Shown one piece after another: positions 47,502-55,763 of a stretch of DNA of 64,000 bases (position 1 is its first letter; each line of letters begins with the position of its first letter). The DNA comes from Planctomycetota bacterium. Its GTDB lineage: Bacteria; Planctomycetota; UBA1135; UBA2386. The position numbers and the translations under genes were made by a program. The notes under the pieces were generated by a model. The model did not search any database, was not told the origin of the DNA, and saw only the letters and a list, made by a program, of their open reading frames with translations. The stretch lies in NCBI GenBank assembly GCA_020849665.1, contig JADLFX010000044.1:1-64000 (forward strand). Reading direction: 5' to 3'.

Positions 47502-48793
47502 GCCGGGGCGCGGCGCCAGCCGCCGACCCGGCCGCGCCGCGCGCGCCCGCCGAACGGGTGCTCGCCCTGGACGCGTTCCGCGGCCTCGTGGTCGCCGGGA
47601 TGCTCCTCGTGAACAACCCCGGCCACCCCGAGCGGGCTCCGGCGCAACTGCGCCACGCCGCCTGGGGCCAGGGCATCACGTTCGCGGACCTGGTGATGCC
47701 GTGGTTCCTGCTGGCGATCGGGGTGTCGATCCCGTTCGCCGTGCGGGCTTGGTTCGCGCAACCGCGCGCGGCCACTCCCCTGCGCGCGAGCCGCGGCCTG
47801 TGGCGGGTTGCGGCGGCGGCGACGGCAGCGGTCCTGCTCGCCAACGAGTGCGTACGCTTCCTGCCGGCTGCCCTGGCCTGGGCGATGGTGTTCGGGCTCG
47901 CGTGGCTGGTGCAGGAGGTGGTCTTCGACCTGCGCGATGGCCCGTTCTGGTGCCGGGTCCTGCGGCGCGGATGGACGCTGATGATCCTGGGCTGGATCCT
48001 GGTCAGCAGCGCGCAGCGGCGCGTGGTGATCGGCCTCGACGTCCTCCAGCACCTCGGGATCGTCAGCGTCACCGGGACCCTGCTCTACGTGCACGCCCGC
48101 CGCCAGCGCTGGTGGATCGTCGGAGGGATCCTGGCCGCGCACACCGCCCTCCTGCGCCTGGTTCCGGTCCCCGGCGTCGGTGCCTGGGTTCTGAACCAGG
48201 ACGTCAACATCGTCCGTTGGTTGAACCGCGAAGTGTTCGGCCCCTATCACCTCGCGGGGCTGGTCTCGCCGTTCGCAACCACCGCGCTGGTCGGGATCGG
48301 CACCTGGGTGGGCGACGTGCTCGCGGACCGGCACCCGCCGCCGGGGCAGACCTGCCTGCGCCTGACCCTGGCCGGCACGCTCCTGATGGCGGTGGGATGG
48401 GTCTGGCACCTCGACCTGCCCTTCAGCAAGGAAGTGTGGACGGCACCCTACCTGCTCGTCGCGGGCGGGATGGGCACCGTGCTCCTGGCGGGGATGAACT
48501 ACCTGGCGACGGGAGCGGGCCGGACGCGATGGGCGTCGCCGTGGGTCGTATTCGGCCGCAACGCCATCACGGCATACTTCGGCGCCATCCTCGTGAAGCA
48601 CTGCACGCTCGACCTGTGGCAGGTGGGCCCGCCGCACGGCGGCGGCCAGAGCGTGCGTTCGTGGTGCGTGGACCGGCTGAGCGAGGCCCTGGGCGAGCGC
48701 GCCGGCTCCCTGGCGTTCACCCTGCTCTACGTGACCCTGGTGTGGCTGGGCTGCCTGGCGCTGCACCGCCGCGGAATCCACTGGCGCGTCTGA
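47498..48793 (+). CDS. HGSNAT/NagX-like membrane protein (DUF5009-type)
   Basis: A 431-residue polytopic membrane protein with roughly ten hydrophobic segments. The N-terminal VLALDAFRGLVVAGMLLVNN and FADLVMPWFLLAIGVSIPFA are the defining signatures of the heparan-alpha-glucosaminide N-acetyltransferase-like family. FGRNAITAYFGAILVKH completes the family pattern. Human HGSNAT transfers acetyl from acetyl-CoA across a membrane; bacterial relatives act on amino sugars or are transporters. Translation starts at a GTG overlapping the stop of the LVIVD-repeat gene, so the two are coupled and probably expressed together. Confidence 0.8.
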   Translation: MSRGAAPAADPAAPRAPAERVLALDAFRGLVVAGMLLVNNPGHPERAPAQLRHAAWGQGITFADLVMPWFLLAIGVSIPFAVRAWFAQPRAATPLRASRGLWRVAAAATAAVLLANECVRFLPAALAWAMVFGLAWLVQEVVFDLRDGPFWCRVLRRGWTLMILGWILVSSAQRRVVIGLDVLQHLGIVSVTGTLLYVHARRQRWWIVGGILAAHTALLRLVPVPGVGAWVLNQDVNIVRWLNREVFGPYHLAGLVSPFATTALVGIGTWVGDVLADRHPPPGQTCLRLTLAGTLLMAVGWVWHLDLPFSKEVWTAPYLLVAGGMGTVLLAGMNYLATGAGRTRWASPWVVFGRNAITAYFGAILVKHCTLDLWQVGPPHGGGQSVRSWCVDRLSEALGERAGSLAFTLLYVTLVWLGCLALHRRGIHWRV

Positions 48794-48811
48794 GCCGCGG
48801 CGGGCGCCGCC

Positions 48812-49426
48812 TCACTGCGTGATCGTGAAGCAGTTGGGATTCAGGATCCCCAGCTCGAAGGTCGGAGTGACCGAGCCGTACACCACCTGGAAGAGCGCGC
48901 GATGCCCTACCAGAGCCGGGTCGCGCGGGATCGGCAGGTTGCGCACCGCGAGACCGATGCTGAGGTCGAAGGTCCAGTACACCGAGGTGAGCGGATCCAT
49001 CAGGTAGGTGCCGAACTGGCCGAGGGGGACGAAGGCGTTCTCGGCGCCGAACACGTACGCGACCACCGCGCCCGCCGGCGCCGTGGTGGTGATGATCACG
49101 CTGGTGCCGATCCGGTAGCCGCCCAACGCCAGCAGCGTCGTGCGGGCGGCCGCGTTCTCGATCGTGGCCACGTCGACCGTGATACAGCCCACCCGGACCT
49201 CCGGGGTGCCGGTGAGGGTGACGGTCCTGTTGACCCACTGGCTCAGGTCCACCGTGCTGCTCTTGAGCTGCACGTCCGAGCAGGTGATCCGGTACCCAGC
49301 GGCTGGATCGCAGCCGCTGGTGACGCGCTCCACCCGGCCGTTCAGGGTGACGCCGGGGAGCTGCGCCTCGACCGCGCCGAGGGTCAGGCAGGCAGAGGCA
49401 AGAAGGGACGCAAGGAACTTGTTCAT
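48812..49426 (-). CDS. Small secreted protein with shared C-terminal domain
   Basis: A 204-residue secreted protein. MNKFLASLLASACLTLGAVE is the signal peptide. The first half is a small beta domain with an OB-like pattern (LPGVTLNGRVERVTSGCDPA, YRITCSDVQLKSSTVDLSQW, NRTVTLTGTPEVRVGCITVD) and four cysteines that could form two disulphides. The second half is the shared domain, ending LPIPRDPALVGHRALFQVVY and a conserved Cys near the C terminus (LNPNCFTITQ). Function is unknown. It is convergent with the HGSNAT-like gene and divergent from the TPR protein. Confidence 0.7.
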   Translation of the reverse strand: MNKFLASLLASACLTLGAVEAQLPGVTLNGRVERVTSGCDPAAGYRITCSDVQLKSSTVDLSQWVNRTVTLTGTPEVRVGCITVDVATIENAAARTTLLALGGYRIGTSVIITTTAPAGAVVAYVFGAENAFVPLGQFGTYLMDPLTSVYWTFDLSIGLAVRNLPIPRDPALVGHRALFQVVYGSVTPTFELGILNPNCFTITQ

Positions 49427-49609
49427 GCGAAGTGGAGGTCGGATGAGGGCGGGGCAGGACGCGTCCGCGCGCGAGGCGCGGAACGGGCGTGGTTGGTGAT
49501 CCTAGCTCCCTCCGGGGACAGGCTCCTGTCCTCGCGCGTGGACAGATCCGTCCCGGCGCGACACGGCACGGCGCAAGATCGCGGTGCCAACGTGCCATGC
49601 GACAAGGCC

Positions 49610-49636
49610 TTGGCTTCGGCGTGCGGCAGGTATCCT
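49610..49636 (+). promoter_or_regulatory. Candidate promoter of the Trp/Tyr/Cys-rich gene
   Basis: TTGGCT (49610-49615) and TATCCT (49631-49636) are 15 bp apart, 37 bp upstream of the start codon. The TATCCTTTTTG stretch is a rare AT-rich spot. The spacing is one to two bases short of ideal, so this is tentative. Confidence 0.3.
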
Positions 49637-49672
49637 TTTTGCGGAAGGCAGCCTGTTCCCCTGGTGGCGCCC

Positions 49673-51808
49673 ATGAACAAGACCCTGCTCGTGTTGCTCT
49701 CGTCCGCCCTGCTGGCGTCGTGGATGCCGGCCCAGCGCCCGAGCCCGAGCCACTCCGGCGGTGCCCCTCGGCCGTCGATGCCTTCGCCCTCGGCTGGACG
49801 GCCTTCGATGCCTTCTCCCTCCCCTTCGGCGGGGAGGCCCTCGATGCCCTCTCCTTCGGCGGGGCGGCCGTCGATGCCATCTCCATCTCCTTCGGCGGGA
49901 CGGCCCTCGATGCCTTCCCCTGCTCCGGCGCCACGGATGAACGCGCCCACGCGGACCTACCAGCCCTCGGCCCCTGCGCCGTCACGCGTCGGCTCGACGC
50001 CCCGGCCCTCGATGTCTTCGCCGCGGCCGGGCACGAGTTCGCCGGCGCCGAGCCGCTCGAACCCCGGGGGCTACGACAGCAGCACACCGCGCGCGACCCC
50101 GCAGCCCTACAGCGGCTGGAGCTCCGGTTCCGCGTCGCCGGGTGGGCCGGGAGCCGAGCGCATCTCGACCCCTGGCTACCAGCCGTCGCGTCCGATCCAG
50201 GTGGACCTCGGCGGCAATCGCCCGGCACCCCCCGACGCCGTGGGCGGACGCAGCGGCGCCGCGCCGCAGCCCTGGTACCAGCCCAAGCCCAGGACCCTGA
50301 AGCCGGTCGATGGCACGAACCGTCCACGCACCGACCTGAAGGACGTGTACCGCCCCGACCTCGGGACTGGCACGGGCGCCCGCTACAAGCCCGATGCGCC
50401 CGTGGTCCGGGATCGGATCGGCGAGCGCTACAGCGAGCGCTACGGGAAGGACGTCCTGCGCGGCCAGCCCGTCGGGACGCCGGGCAACGTCCCCGTGCGC
50501 GACGTCACGCCGGGGGTGGGCGCGGACCGGGGCGGCGCTCGGGGAGCGTACGACACGGGCAGGCCGCGTCCCGGCACCGGTGCCGGTGCCGCGCCCGGCC
50601 GCAGCGGACCGGGTGACGTCGTGGGCGCCGGGCGTCCCGACGCGCCCCGTCGCGGCAACGCGCCCGTGAGCGATCTCGCCGGCGAGCGCTACCCCACGCC
50701 GGGTCGCGAGTCCGGACTGCAGCCCAGGCAGCCCGCTGCCAGCACGCCACGCTCGGCGTTCACACCTGTGCGCGTGGCTCCCACGCCGGGTGCCCGCACC
50801 GGCACGGTGCCGCAGCCCCGCCTCAACAACGTGTACCGCTACCCGATCGGCGGCAGTGGCGGGGGGTACCACGGCGGCGGTTACTACGGCGGCGGCTACT
50901 ACGGCGGCTACGGTTGGAAGGGCTGCTACTGGCCCTCGTACTCGTTCTGCTTCGGCTGGGGCGCCGGATGGGGCTGCTACTCCTGGCCGTACTACTGGTC
51001 CTGCTACTGGCCTTGGACCTACTCGAACTGGTGCTACGGCTGGTCGTGGAACTGGTGCACCCCGTACTACTACCGCCCTTCCTGGTGGTGGCCGGGCTGG
51101 GCCTACGACCCGATCGACTGGTGGGGTGGCTACGGCTCGGTGCAATACGTGACCCTGCCCGCGAGCACGGTCGTGATCCAGGAGACCGTGCAGGATGAGG
51201 CCCCCGCGACCGAGGTCATCCGCACTCCCGAGCCGGCGCCGCGCGGGGAGGCCGGGGAGGCGCCGCCCGCCAAGCCCACCAAGGAGCAGCTGGCGCGCCG
51301 CGCGGTGAGCATGGGTGACTTCTACTTCCAGGAGGAACGCTTCGCCGAGGCGGCGGAGTCGTACCTGGAGGCGCTGAAGCACGCGCCCGAGGACGCGAGC
51401 CTGCACCTGGTCGCCGCCGACGCGCTCTTCGCCACGGGCGACTACCACTACGCGGCGTTCATGATCCGCCGGGCCATCGACCTCGACCCGGGTGTCGCGC
51501 GCGCCAAGGCGGACAAGCGCAAGTTCTACCGGCGCCCCTCGGTGTTCGACGACCAGATGGAGACCCTGCGCCGCTACGTGAAGGAGAAGCCCTACGACGC
51601 CGCGGCGATGCTCGTGCTGGCGTGCAACCTGCGCTTCTCCGAGCAGACCGCCGAGGCGCGGCTGGCGTTCCAGCGCGTGATGGAGATCGACCCCGGCAGC
51701 CTGATCGCGAAGGTGTTCCTGTCGGCCATGGACGCATCCGACGCGGCGACCAGGCCCGGGCCCGAGCCGAAGGCCGGCACGGAGACGAAGCCGGGCGAGG
51801 CACGCTGA
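49673..51808 (+). CDS. Exported protein with Ser-Pro repeats, Trp/Tyr/Cys-rich segment and TPR domain
   Basis: A 711-residue exported protein in distinct parts. Signal peptide MNKTLLVLLSSALLASWMPA. Residues about 33-85 are five near-identical units of RPSMPSPS(PS)AG, alternating 10 and 12 residues. A disordered Pro/Gly/Arg region rich in T and S follows to about residue 390. Residues about 392-489 first show Gly/Tyr runs (GGYHGGGYYGGGYYGGYG) and then an extraordinary Trp/Tyr/Cys tract (YWSCYWPWTYSNWCYGWSW). From about residue 540, TPR-like repeats (AVSMGDFYFQEERFAEAAES, DASLHLVAADALFATGDYHY, AAMLVLACNLRF) form the globular end. I do not recognise the N-terminal parts. The architecture suggests a secreted or surface protein using aromatic stacking or Cys cross-links, with a TPR assembly module. 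Confidence 0.75.
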   Translation: MNKTLLVLLSSALLASWMPAQRPSPSHSGGAPRPSMPSPSAGRPSMPSPSPSAGRPSMPSPSAGRPSMPSPSPSAGRPSMPSPAPAPRMNAPTRTYQPSAPAPSRVGSTPRPSMSSPRPGTSSPAPSRSNPGGYDSSTPRATPQPYSGWSSGSASPGGPGAERISTPGYQPSRPIQVDLGGNRPAPPDAVGGRSGAAPQPWYQPKPRTLKPVDGTNRPRTDLKDVYRPDLGTGTGARYKPDAPVVRDRIGERYSERYGKDVLRGQPVGTPGNVPVRDVTPGVGADRGGARGAYDTGRPRPGTGAGAAPGRSGPGDVVGAGRPDAPRRGNAPVSDLAGERYPTPGRESGLQPRQPAASTPRSAFTPVRVAPTPGARTGTVPQPRLNNVYRYPIGGSGGGYHGGGYYGGGYYGGYGWKGCYWPSYSFCFGWGAGWGCYSWPYYWSCYWPWTYSNWCYGWSWNWCTPYYYRPSWWWPGWAYDPIDWWGGYGSVQYVTLPASTVVIQETVQDEAPATEVIRTPEPAPRGEAGEAPPAKPTKEQLARRAVSMGDFYFQEERFAEAAESYLEALKHAPEDASLHLVAADALFATGDYHYAAFMIRRAIDLDPGVARAKADKRKFYRRPSVFDDQMETLRRYVKEKPYDAAAMLVLACNLRFSEQTAEARLAFQRVMEIDPGSLIAKVFLSAMDASDAATRPGPEPKAGTETKPGEAR
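49769..49930 (+). repeat. In-frame tandem repeat, five units of 30/36 bp
   Basis: The five units lie at 49769-49798, 49799-49834, 49835-49864, 49865-49900 and 49901-49930, and each encodes RPSMPSPS plus 2-4 residues. The alternation 30, 36, 30, 36, 30 implies duplication of a 66-bp pair. It lies inside the TPR protein gene. Confidence 0.85.
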
Positions 51809-51885
51809 GCCCGCGGGTGCCGTGGCATCCGGGGCGCGGCGGCTCGCGCCTCGTCCCGGGCGCGCCCCGGTGCTAGAACGGCGCC

Positions 51886-53061
51886 ATGCCGCGCCGCATC
51901 GACACCTACCTGGCCGACCTCCTGCCCGAGGACAAGTTCGCCTTCTACGAGGTGGTCCGGGACTTCTCCGATCAGGAGATCGCCCCCAACCTGCTCAGGT
52001 GGGAGCGCGAGCACCAGCTCGTGCCCGACGACGCCATCGCGCGCATGGCGGACCTGGGGCTCTTCGGGCTGCCGATCGAGGAGCGCTACGGGGGCCAGGG
52101 CGGCGACCAGCTCGATCTGGTCCTCATGGGTCTCGCGCTCGCCTACCACAGCCAGAGCGTGGCGATCACCCCGGGAGCGGCGCTCTCGCTGGGCGCCAAG
52201 CCGCTGCAGCTCTGCGGCACCGAGGCGCAGAAGAAGGCCCATCTGCCCGACCTCGCCCACGGCAAGCGGATGTTCGTCTTCGGCCTCTCGGAGCCGGGCC
52301 GCGGCTCGGACGCGGCCAACCCGCAAGTGACCGCGCGCCGCTCGGGTTCGGGTTGGGTGATCCAGGGCGAGAAGTGCTGGTCGACCAACGCGCACTGGGC
52401 CAGCCACGTCGTCGTGCACGCACTGACCAACCCGGCCGCCCCGAACGGCAAGCGCTCGACCTGCTTCATCGTGCCGATGGACGCGCGCGGCGTGCACTAT
52501 CAGGAGATGGCCGGCAAGAAGGTGTGGGAGCAGTCGAGCACGGGCTCGATCACCTTCGACAACGTGGAGGTACCCGGCGACGCGGTGCTGGGCGAGGTCG
52601 ACCAGGGCTTCAAGGTGATGGTCACCACGCTCAACGGCGGCCGCCTGTTCATCGCCTCCCTGGCCCTGGGCTCGCTGGCGTTCGCGCTCGACAAGACCCG
52701 GACGTACGCCGAGGAGCGGATCCAGTTCGACGAGCAGCCGATCGGACGCTTCCAGCGCGTGCAGGACGTGATCCTCGACATGGACATCGCCCTGGAGCGC
52801 AACCTCACCTGGCTGCTGCACCTGTGCCGGCGCTACGACGAGGGGCAGGTGAGCCGCGAGCAGTGCGCCAAGGTCAAGGTCGACTCCAGCCGCGTGGCCA
52901 GCGACCTGGTGGCGCTGGCCATGGAAGTGTGCGGCGGCGTGGCATGCCTGGACGAGTTCGGCCTCATCCGCCATCACAACGACCTCTTCGTGACCCGGGT
53001 GGGCGAGGGCAGCAACTTCGCGCTCAAGGACCTGATCGTGCGCCCGCTCCGCCAGCGCTGA
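51886..53061 (+). CDS. Acyl-CoA dehydrogenase
   Basis: A 391-residue FAD-dependent acyl-CoA dehydrogenase of usual length. The N-terminal helical domain has RMADLGLFGLPIEERYGGQG. The FAD-binding FGLSEPGRGSDAANPQV replaces the common ALTEPxxGSD, and WSTNAHWASH follows. The C-terminal domain has FDEQPIGRFQRVQDVILDMD and VCGGVACLDEFGLIRHHNDL. The usual catalytic glutamate context YEGTxxIQ reads VGEGSNFALKDL here, so the Glu is present but its neighbours differ. It oxidises acyl-CoA to enoyl-CoA; the chain-length preference is not evident. The single gene has no adjacent electron-transfer flavoprotein. Confidence 0.9.
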   Translation: MPRRIDTYLADLLPEDKFAFYEVVRDFSDQEIAPNLLRWEREHQLVPDDAIARMADLGLFGLPIEERYGGQGGDQLDLVLMGLALAYHSQSVAITPGAALSLGAKPLQLCGTEAQKKAHLPDLAHGKRMFVFGLSEPGRGSDAANPQVTARRSGSGWVIQGEKCWSTNAHWASHVVVHALTNPAAPNGKRSTCFIVPMDARGVHYQEMAGKKVWEQSSTGSITFDNVEVPGDAVLGEVDQGFKVMVTTLNGGRLFIASLALGSLAFALDKTRTYAEERIQFDEQPIGRFQRVQDVILDMDIALERNLTWLLHLCRRYDEGQVSREQCAKVKVDSSRVASDLVALAMEVCGGVACLDEFGLIRHHNDLFVTRVGEGSNFALKDLIVRPLRQR

Positions 53062-53067
53062 CGGCGC

Positions 53068-54258
53068 TCAGGGCGTGACCTCGCGCGGGCCTGCGCCCGC
53101 GTGCAGCACGTAGAACGCAGGCGCCACGCCGAAGCCCTGCCGGTAGCGGGCCGCCACCTGCTCCTCCACCCGGGCCGCGCTGCCGGGACGGATCAGCGCG
53201 ATCGCGCACCCGCCGAAGCCGCCGCCCACCAGCCGGGCCCCGAACACCTCCGGGCAGGCGCGCGCCGCCGCGGTGATGAGGTCGAGCTCGGGGCAGCTCA
53301 CCTCGTAGTCGTCGCGGGAGGAGGCGTGGCTGGCGTCGAGCTGCGCGCCGAACCCGCGCACGTCGCCGCGGCGCAGGCACTCCACCGCCGCCGCCACCCG
53401 CACCTGCTCGGTGACCACGTGGCGGAAGCGCCGGAAGTGCGCGGCCTGCAGCACGAGCCGCGCGTCGGCGAGATCCCCCACCTCGTAGGCGGCGAGACAG
53501 GGCTCGGGACGGAGGCGGGTGCGGAGCACCGCCAGCGCGTCGGCACACTCGCGCACCCGCTGGTTGAAGCCGGTCGAGGCCAGGGTGCGCGGCTTGCGCG
53601 TGTCCATCACCAGGATCTCGAAGAGGCTGCGATCGAGCGGCACGTGCTCCACCTCCTCGCTGCGGCAATGCAGCAGGAGGGCCTTGCCGTCCTGGCCCAG
53701 CGCCGAGGCGTACTGGTCCATGATCCCGCACTGGACGCCCACGTAGCGGTTCTCGGCGCGGTGCGCGAGGCGCGCGAGGTCGAGCGGGGTCAGGCCGGTG
53801 TCGCAGAGGCGGTCGAACGCGAGCGCGGTGGCCAGCTCGATGGCGGCCGAGGAGGACAGTCCCGAGGCCATCGGCAGGTCGCCGCCGAAGAGCATCGCCA
53901 CGCCCCGGCTGCGCCCGGTGCGGGCCCGGAACTGGGCCAGCACGCCCAGCGGGTACGCGGCCCAGCCGTCGCCGGGACGGCGGTGGTCGCCCAGCTCGCC
54001 GCACTCGAGGTCGAGGGCGCCCTCCTGATCCAGGCTGCGCAGGCGGATCCGCGCGTCCGGCAGCAGCGCCGCGGCCACGTACACGCCGCGATCGACCGCC
54101 AGCGGCAGCACGTCGCCGCCGCTGTAGTCGAGGTGGGCGCCGACCAGGTTGACGCGGCCCGGCGCGAAGAACACGCGCACCGGCGTACCACCGAACTCGC
54201 GCTGGAACGCCGCGCGCACGCGCGCGACGAGCTCGGTGTTGCTGGGCGGGGCCGACAT
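53068..54258 (-). CDS. galK: Galactokinase-like GHMP kinase
   Basis: A 396-residue GHMP-superfamily sugar kinase with galactokinase layout. Motif 1 reads GRVNLVGAHLDYSGGDVLPL, where typical GalK has GRVNLIGEHTDYNGG. Motif 2 is LPMASGLSSSAAIELATAL, and the catalytic Asp lies in GIMDQYASALG. Motif 3 is GARLVGGGFGGCAIAL. The E-to-A and T-to-L changes fall in the sugar-binding loop, so the substrate may not be plain galactose. The start MSAPPSNTEL gives a standard N terminus. It is convergent with the acyl-CoA dehydrogenase and has no other Leloir-pathway gene nearby. Confidence 0.85.
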   Translation of the reverse strand: MSAPPSNTELVARVRAAFQREFGGTPVRVFFAPGRVNLVGAHLDYSGGDVLPLAVDRGVYVAAALLPDARIRLRSLDQEGALDLECGELGDHRRPGDGWAAYPLGVLAQFRARTGRSRGVAMLFGGDLPMASGLSSSAAIELATALAFDRLCDTGLTPLDLARLAHRAENRYVGVQCGIMDQYASALGQDGKALLLHCRSEEVEHVPLDRSLFEILVMDTRKPRTLASTGFNQRVRECADALAVLRTRLRPEPCLAAYEVGDLADARLVLQAAHFRRFRHVVTEQVRVAAAVECLRRGDVRGFGAQLDASHASSRDDYEVSCPELDLITAAARACPEVFGARLVGGGFGGCAIALIRPGSAARVEEQVAARYRQGFGVAPAFYVLHAGAGPREVTP

Positions 54259-54315
54259 CGGTGACCGGGTGGGGAGCCGATGCTATATCGGTGCGCGAAC
54301 GAGCCGAAGCACGCG

Positions 54316-55383
54316 ATGATCCAACCCCGCGCCGTCACGATCGCGACACTCGCCCTTGTCACCGCGCTCTCCGGCCAGACCACCCTCCCGGCGAGCCGTC
54401 CCGAGTCGGCGCCCGCGGCCAGGGGCAAGCTGCTGTGGCCGCGGGACGCCCAGCGGGTGATCGCCCGGGTCGACGGCACCGACCTCACCCTCGACGAGAT
54501 GCTGCGCCACGTCGAGGAGCGCCACGCACCCGGCCTGCGCGACTACCTGGCCACTCCTTCGGGCCAGCGTGACCTCGCTGCGCCGATGGCGGCCACCTGG
54601 GTGCGCATGTACGCCGACCTGTGCGCCCTGCGCAACGAGGCGCGCTACCGGAACCTGCCGGCCAAGGACCTCGACGCGGCGCTCTCGGCATCGCTGAAGG
54701 TCGGGTTCGAGGCCTGGCTGACCGAGTACGTCGCCGGCCGGCAGCGGTTCGGCGAGACCCCCGAGCTCACCCAGGAGCGGATCAACCTGCTGCTCTCCCG
54801 CTACCAGCGCGAGCACGGTCTGGCGCGCGAGGTGGAGGGACTGCTCGCGGCCCTGGTGCCGGCGCCCGACAAGGAGCCCGAGATCCATGCCTTCTACACC
54901 AGGCACGCGCGGATCTTCGGGGGCACGGTCACCTTCGCGCACATCCTGATCCACCACCGCGATCCCGTCACGGGCGAGCTGCTCGAGGGCGAGGCCAGGG
55001 AGCGGGCCACGAACAAAGTGGCCGAGGTGCGCGCGCGGCTGCGGCCCGATGGCAGCAACTTCGCCGAGGTCGCCGCGTTGCTCTCCGACGACCGGCGCAC
55101 CGCGTCCCGCGGCGGCGAGTTCGGCCGCGTGGGCCGCCTCGACGACCGCCTGCCCGCGATCCTGTGCCGGACCGCCTGGGAGCTGGCGGACGGCGCGTGG
55201 GCCGGGCCGGTGGAGAGCCCGTTCGGCATCCACTTCGTACGCAGGATCTCCTTCGTCCAGGAGCAGTTCGTGCTCTACACGGACGCCGCCAAGCCGGAGA
55301 TCGCCGCGGCGATGCGCCGCTACCTGCAGGAGGAGCTGCTCTTCGAGGTGCGGGCGCGACGCCGCGTCACGCTGGCCTACTAG
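54316..55383 (+). CDS. Secreted parvulin-type peptidyl-prolyl isomerase
   Basis: A 355-residue exported protein of the PpiC/SurA type. MIQPRAVTIATLALVTALSG is the signal peptide. A helical chaperone-like domain follows (DLTLDEMLRHVEERHAP, EAWLTEYVAGRQRFGETP). The rotamase domain (about residues 195-325) runs from FGGTVTFAHILIHHRDPVTG through NFAEVAALLSDDRRTASRGG to WAGPVESPFGIHFVRRISFV. It should help fold periplasmic or outer-membrane proteins, which are numerous here. The start ATG at 54316 (after the nearby GTG/ATG at 54280) places the signal peptide correctly. Confidence 0.85.
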   Translation: MIQPRAVTIATLALVTALSGQTTLPASRPESAPAARGKLLWPRDAQRVIARVDGTDLTLDEMLRHVEERHAPGLRDYLATPSGQRDLAAPMAATWVRMYADLCALRNEARYRNLPAKDLDAALSASLKVGFEAWLTEYVAGRQRFGETPELTQERINLLLSRYQREHGLAREVEGLLAALVPAPDKEPEIHAFYTRHARIFGGTVTFAHILIHHRDPVTGELLEGEARERATNKVAEVRARLRPDGSNFAEVAALLSDDRRTASRGGEFGRVGRLDDRLPAILCRTAWELADGAWAGPVESPFGIHFVRRISFVQEQFVLYTDAAKPEIAAAMRRYLQEELLFEVRARRRVTLAY

Positions 55384-55409
55384 AGCCGCCTCGCCGGCGC
55401 CGCAGGCCC

Positions 55410-55679
55410 TCAACCGCCCTGGAGCCACCACGCCAGGGCGGCGGCCTGCAGGACGGTGATGACCACCATCGGGATCAGGAAGGTGATCTTCCGGTTCTTG
55501 TGGCGCAGGAAGAGGATCGCCAGCCAGGCTCCGGCGGTGCCGCCGAGGAGCGCCGTGGTGAGCAGGACCGACTCCGGAATGCGCGGCCGACCACGGCGCG
55601 CACGCCGCTTGTCGACGGCGAACACCACCAACGCGACGAGGTTGATCCCCGCGAGAGCGATCCAGAGCGGCTGCGACAT
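55410..55679 (-). CDS. Small DUF1294 membrane protein
   Basis: An 89-residue protein with three hydrophobic segments: PLWIALAGINLVALVVFAVD, a central LLGGTAGAWLAILFL, and MVVITVLQAAALAWW. The conserved DUF1294 pattern is visible: DKRRARRGRPRIPES then LLTTALLGGTAGAWLAILFL and the RHKNRKITF basic loop. No function is established for the family. The gene is convergent with the parvulin gene (26 bp apart). The start ATG at 55679 gives MSQPLWIAL. Confidence 0.85.
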   Translation of the reverse strand: MSQPLWIALAGINLVALVVFAVDKRRARRGRPRIPESVLLTTALLGGTAGAWLAILFLRHKNRKITFLIPMVVITVLQAAALAWWLQGG

Positions 55680-55763
55680 GCGGCGGCGATTCCACCCGTC
55701 GCACGCGCGCACGGAAACCCCGAACCGTTGCCAAGCCCCGCCTCCGCGCGGCAAGCTCGGGGC

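Noticed and set aside
49769-49930. CRISPR-like array
   Set aside because: The units are contiguous and in frame inside a gene, without spacers.
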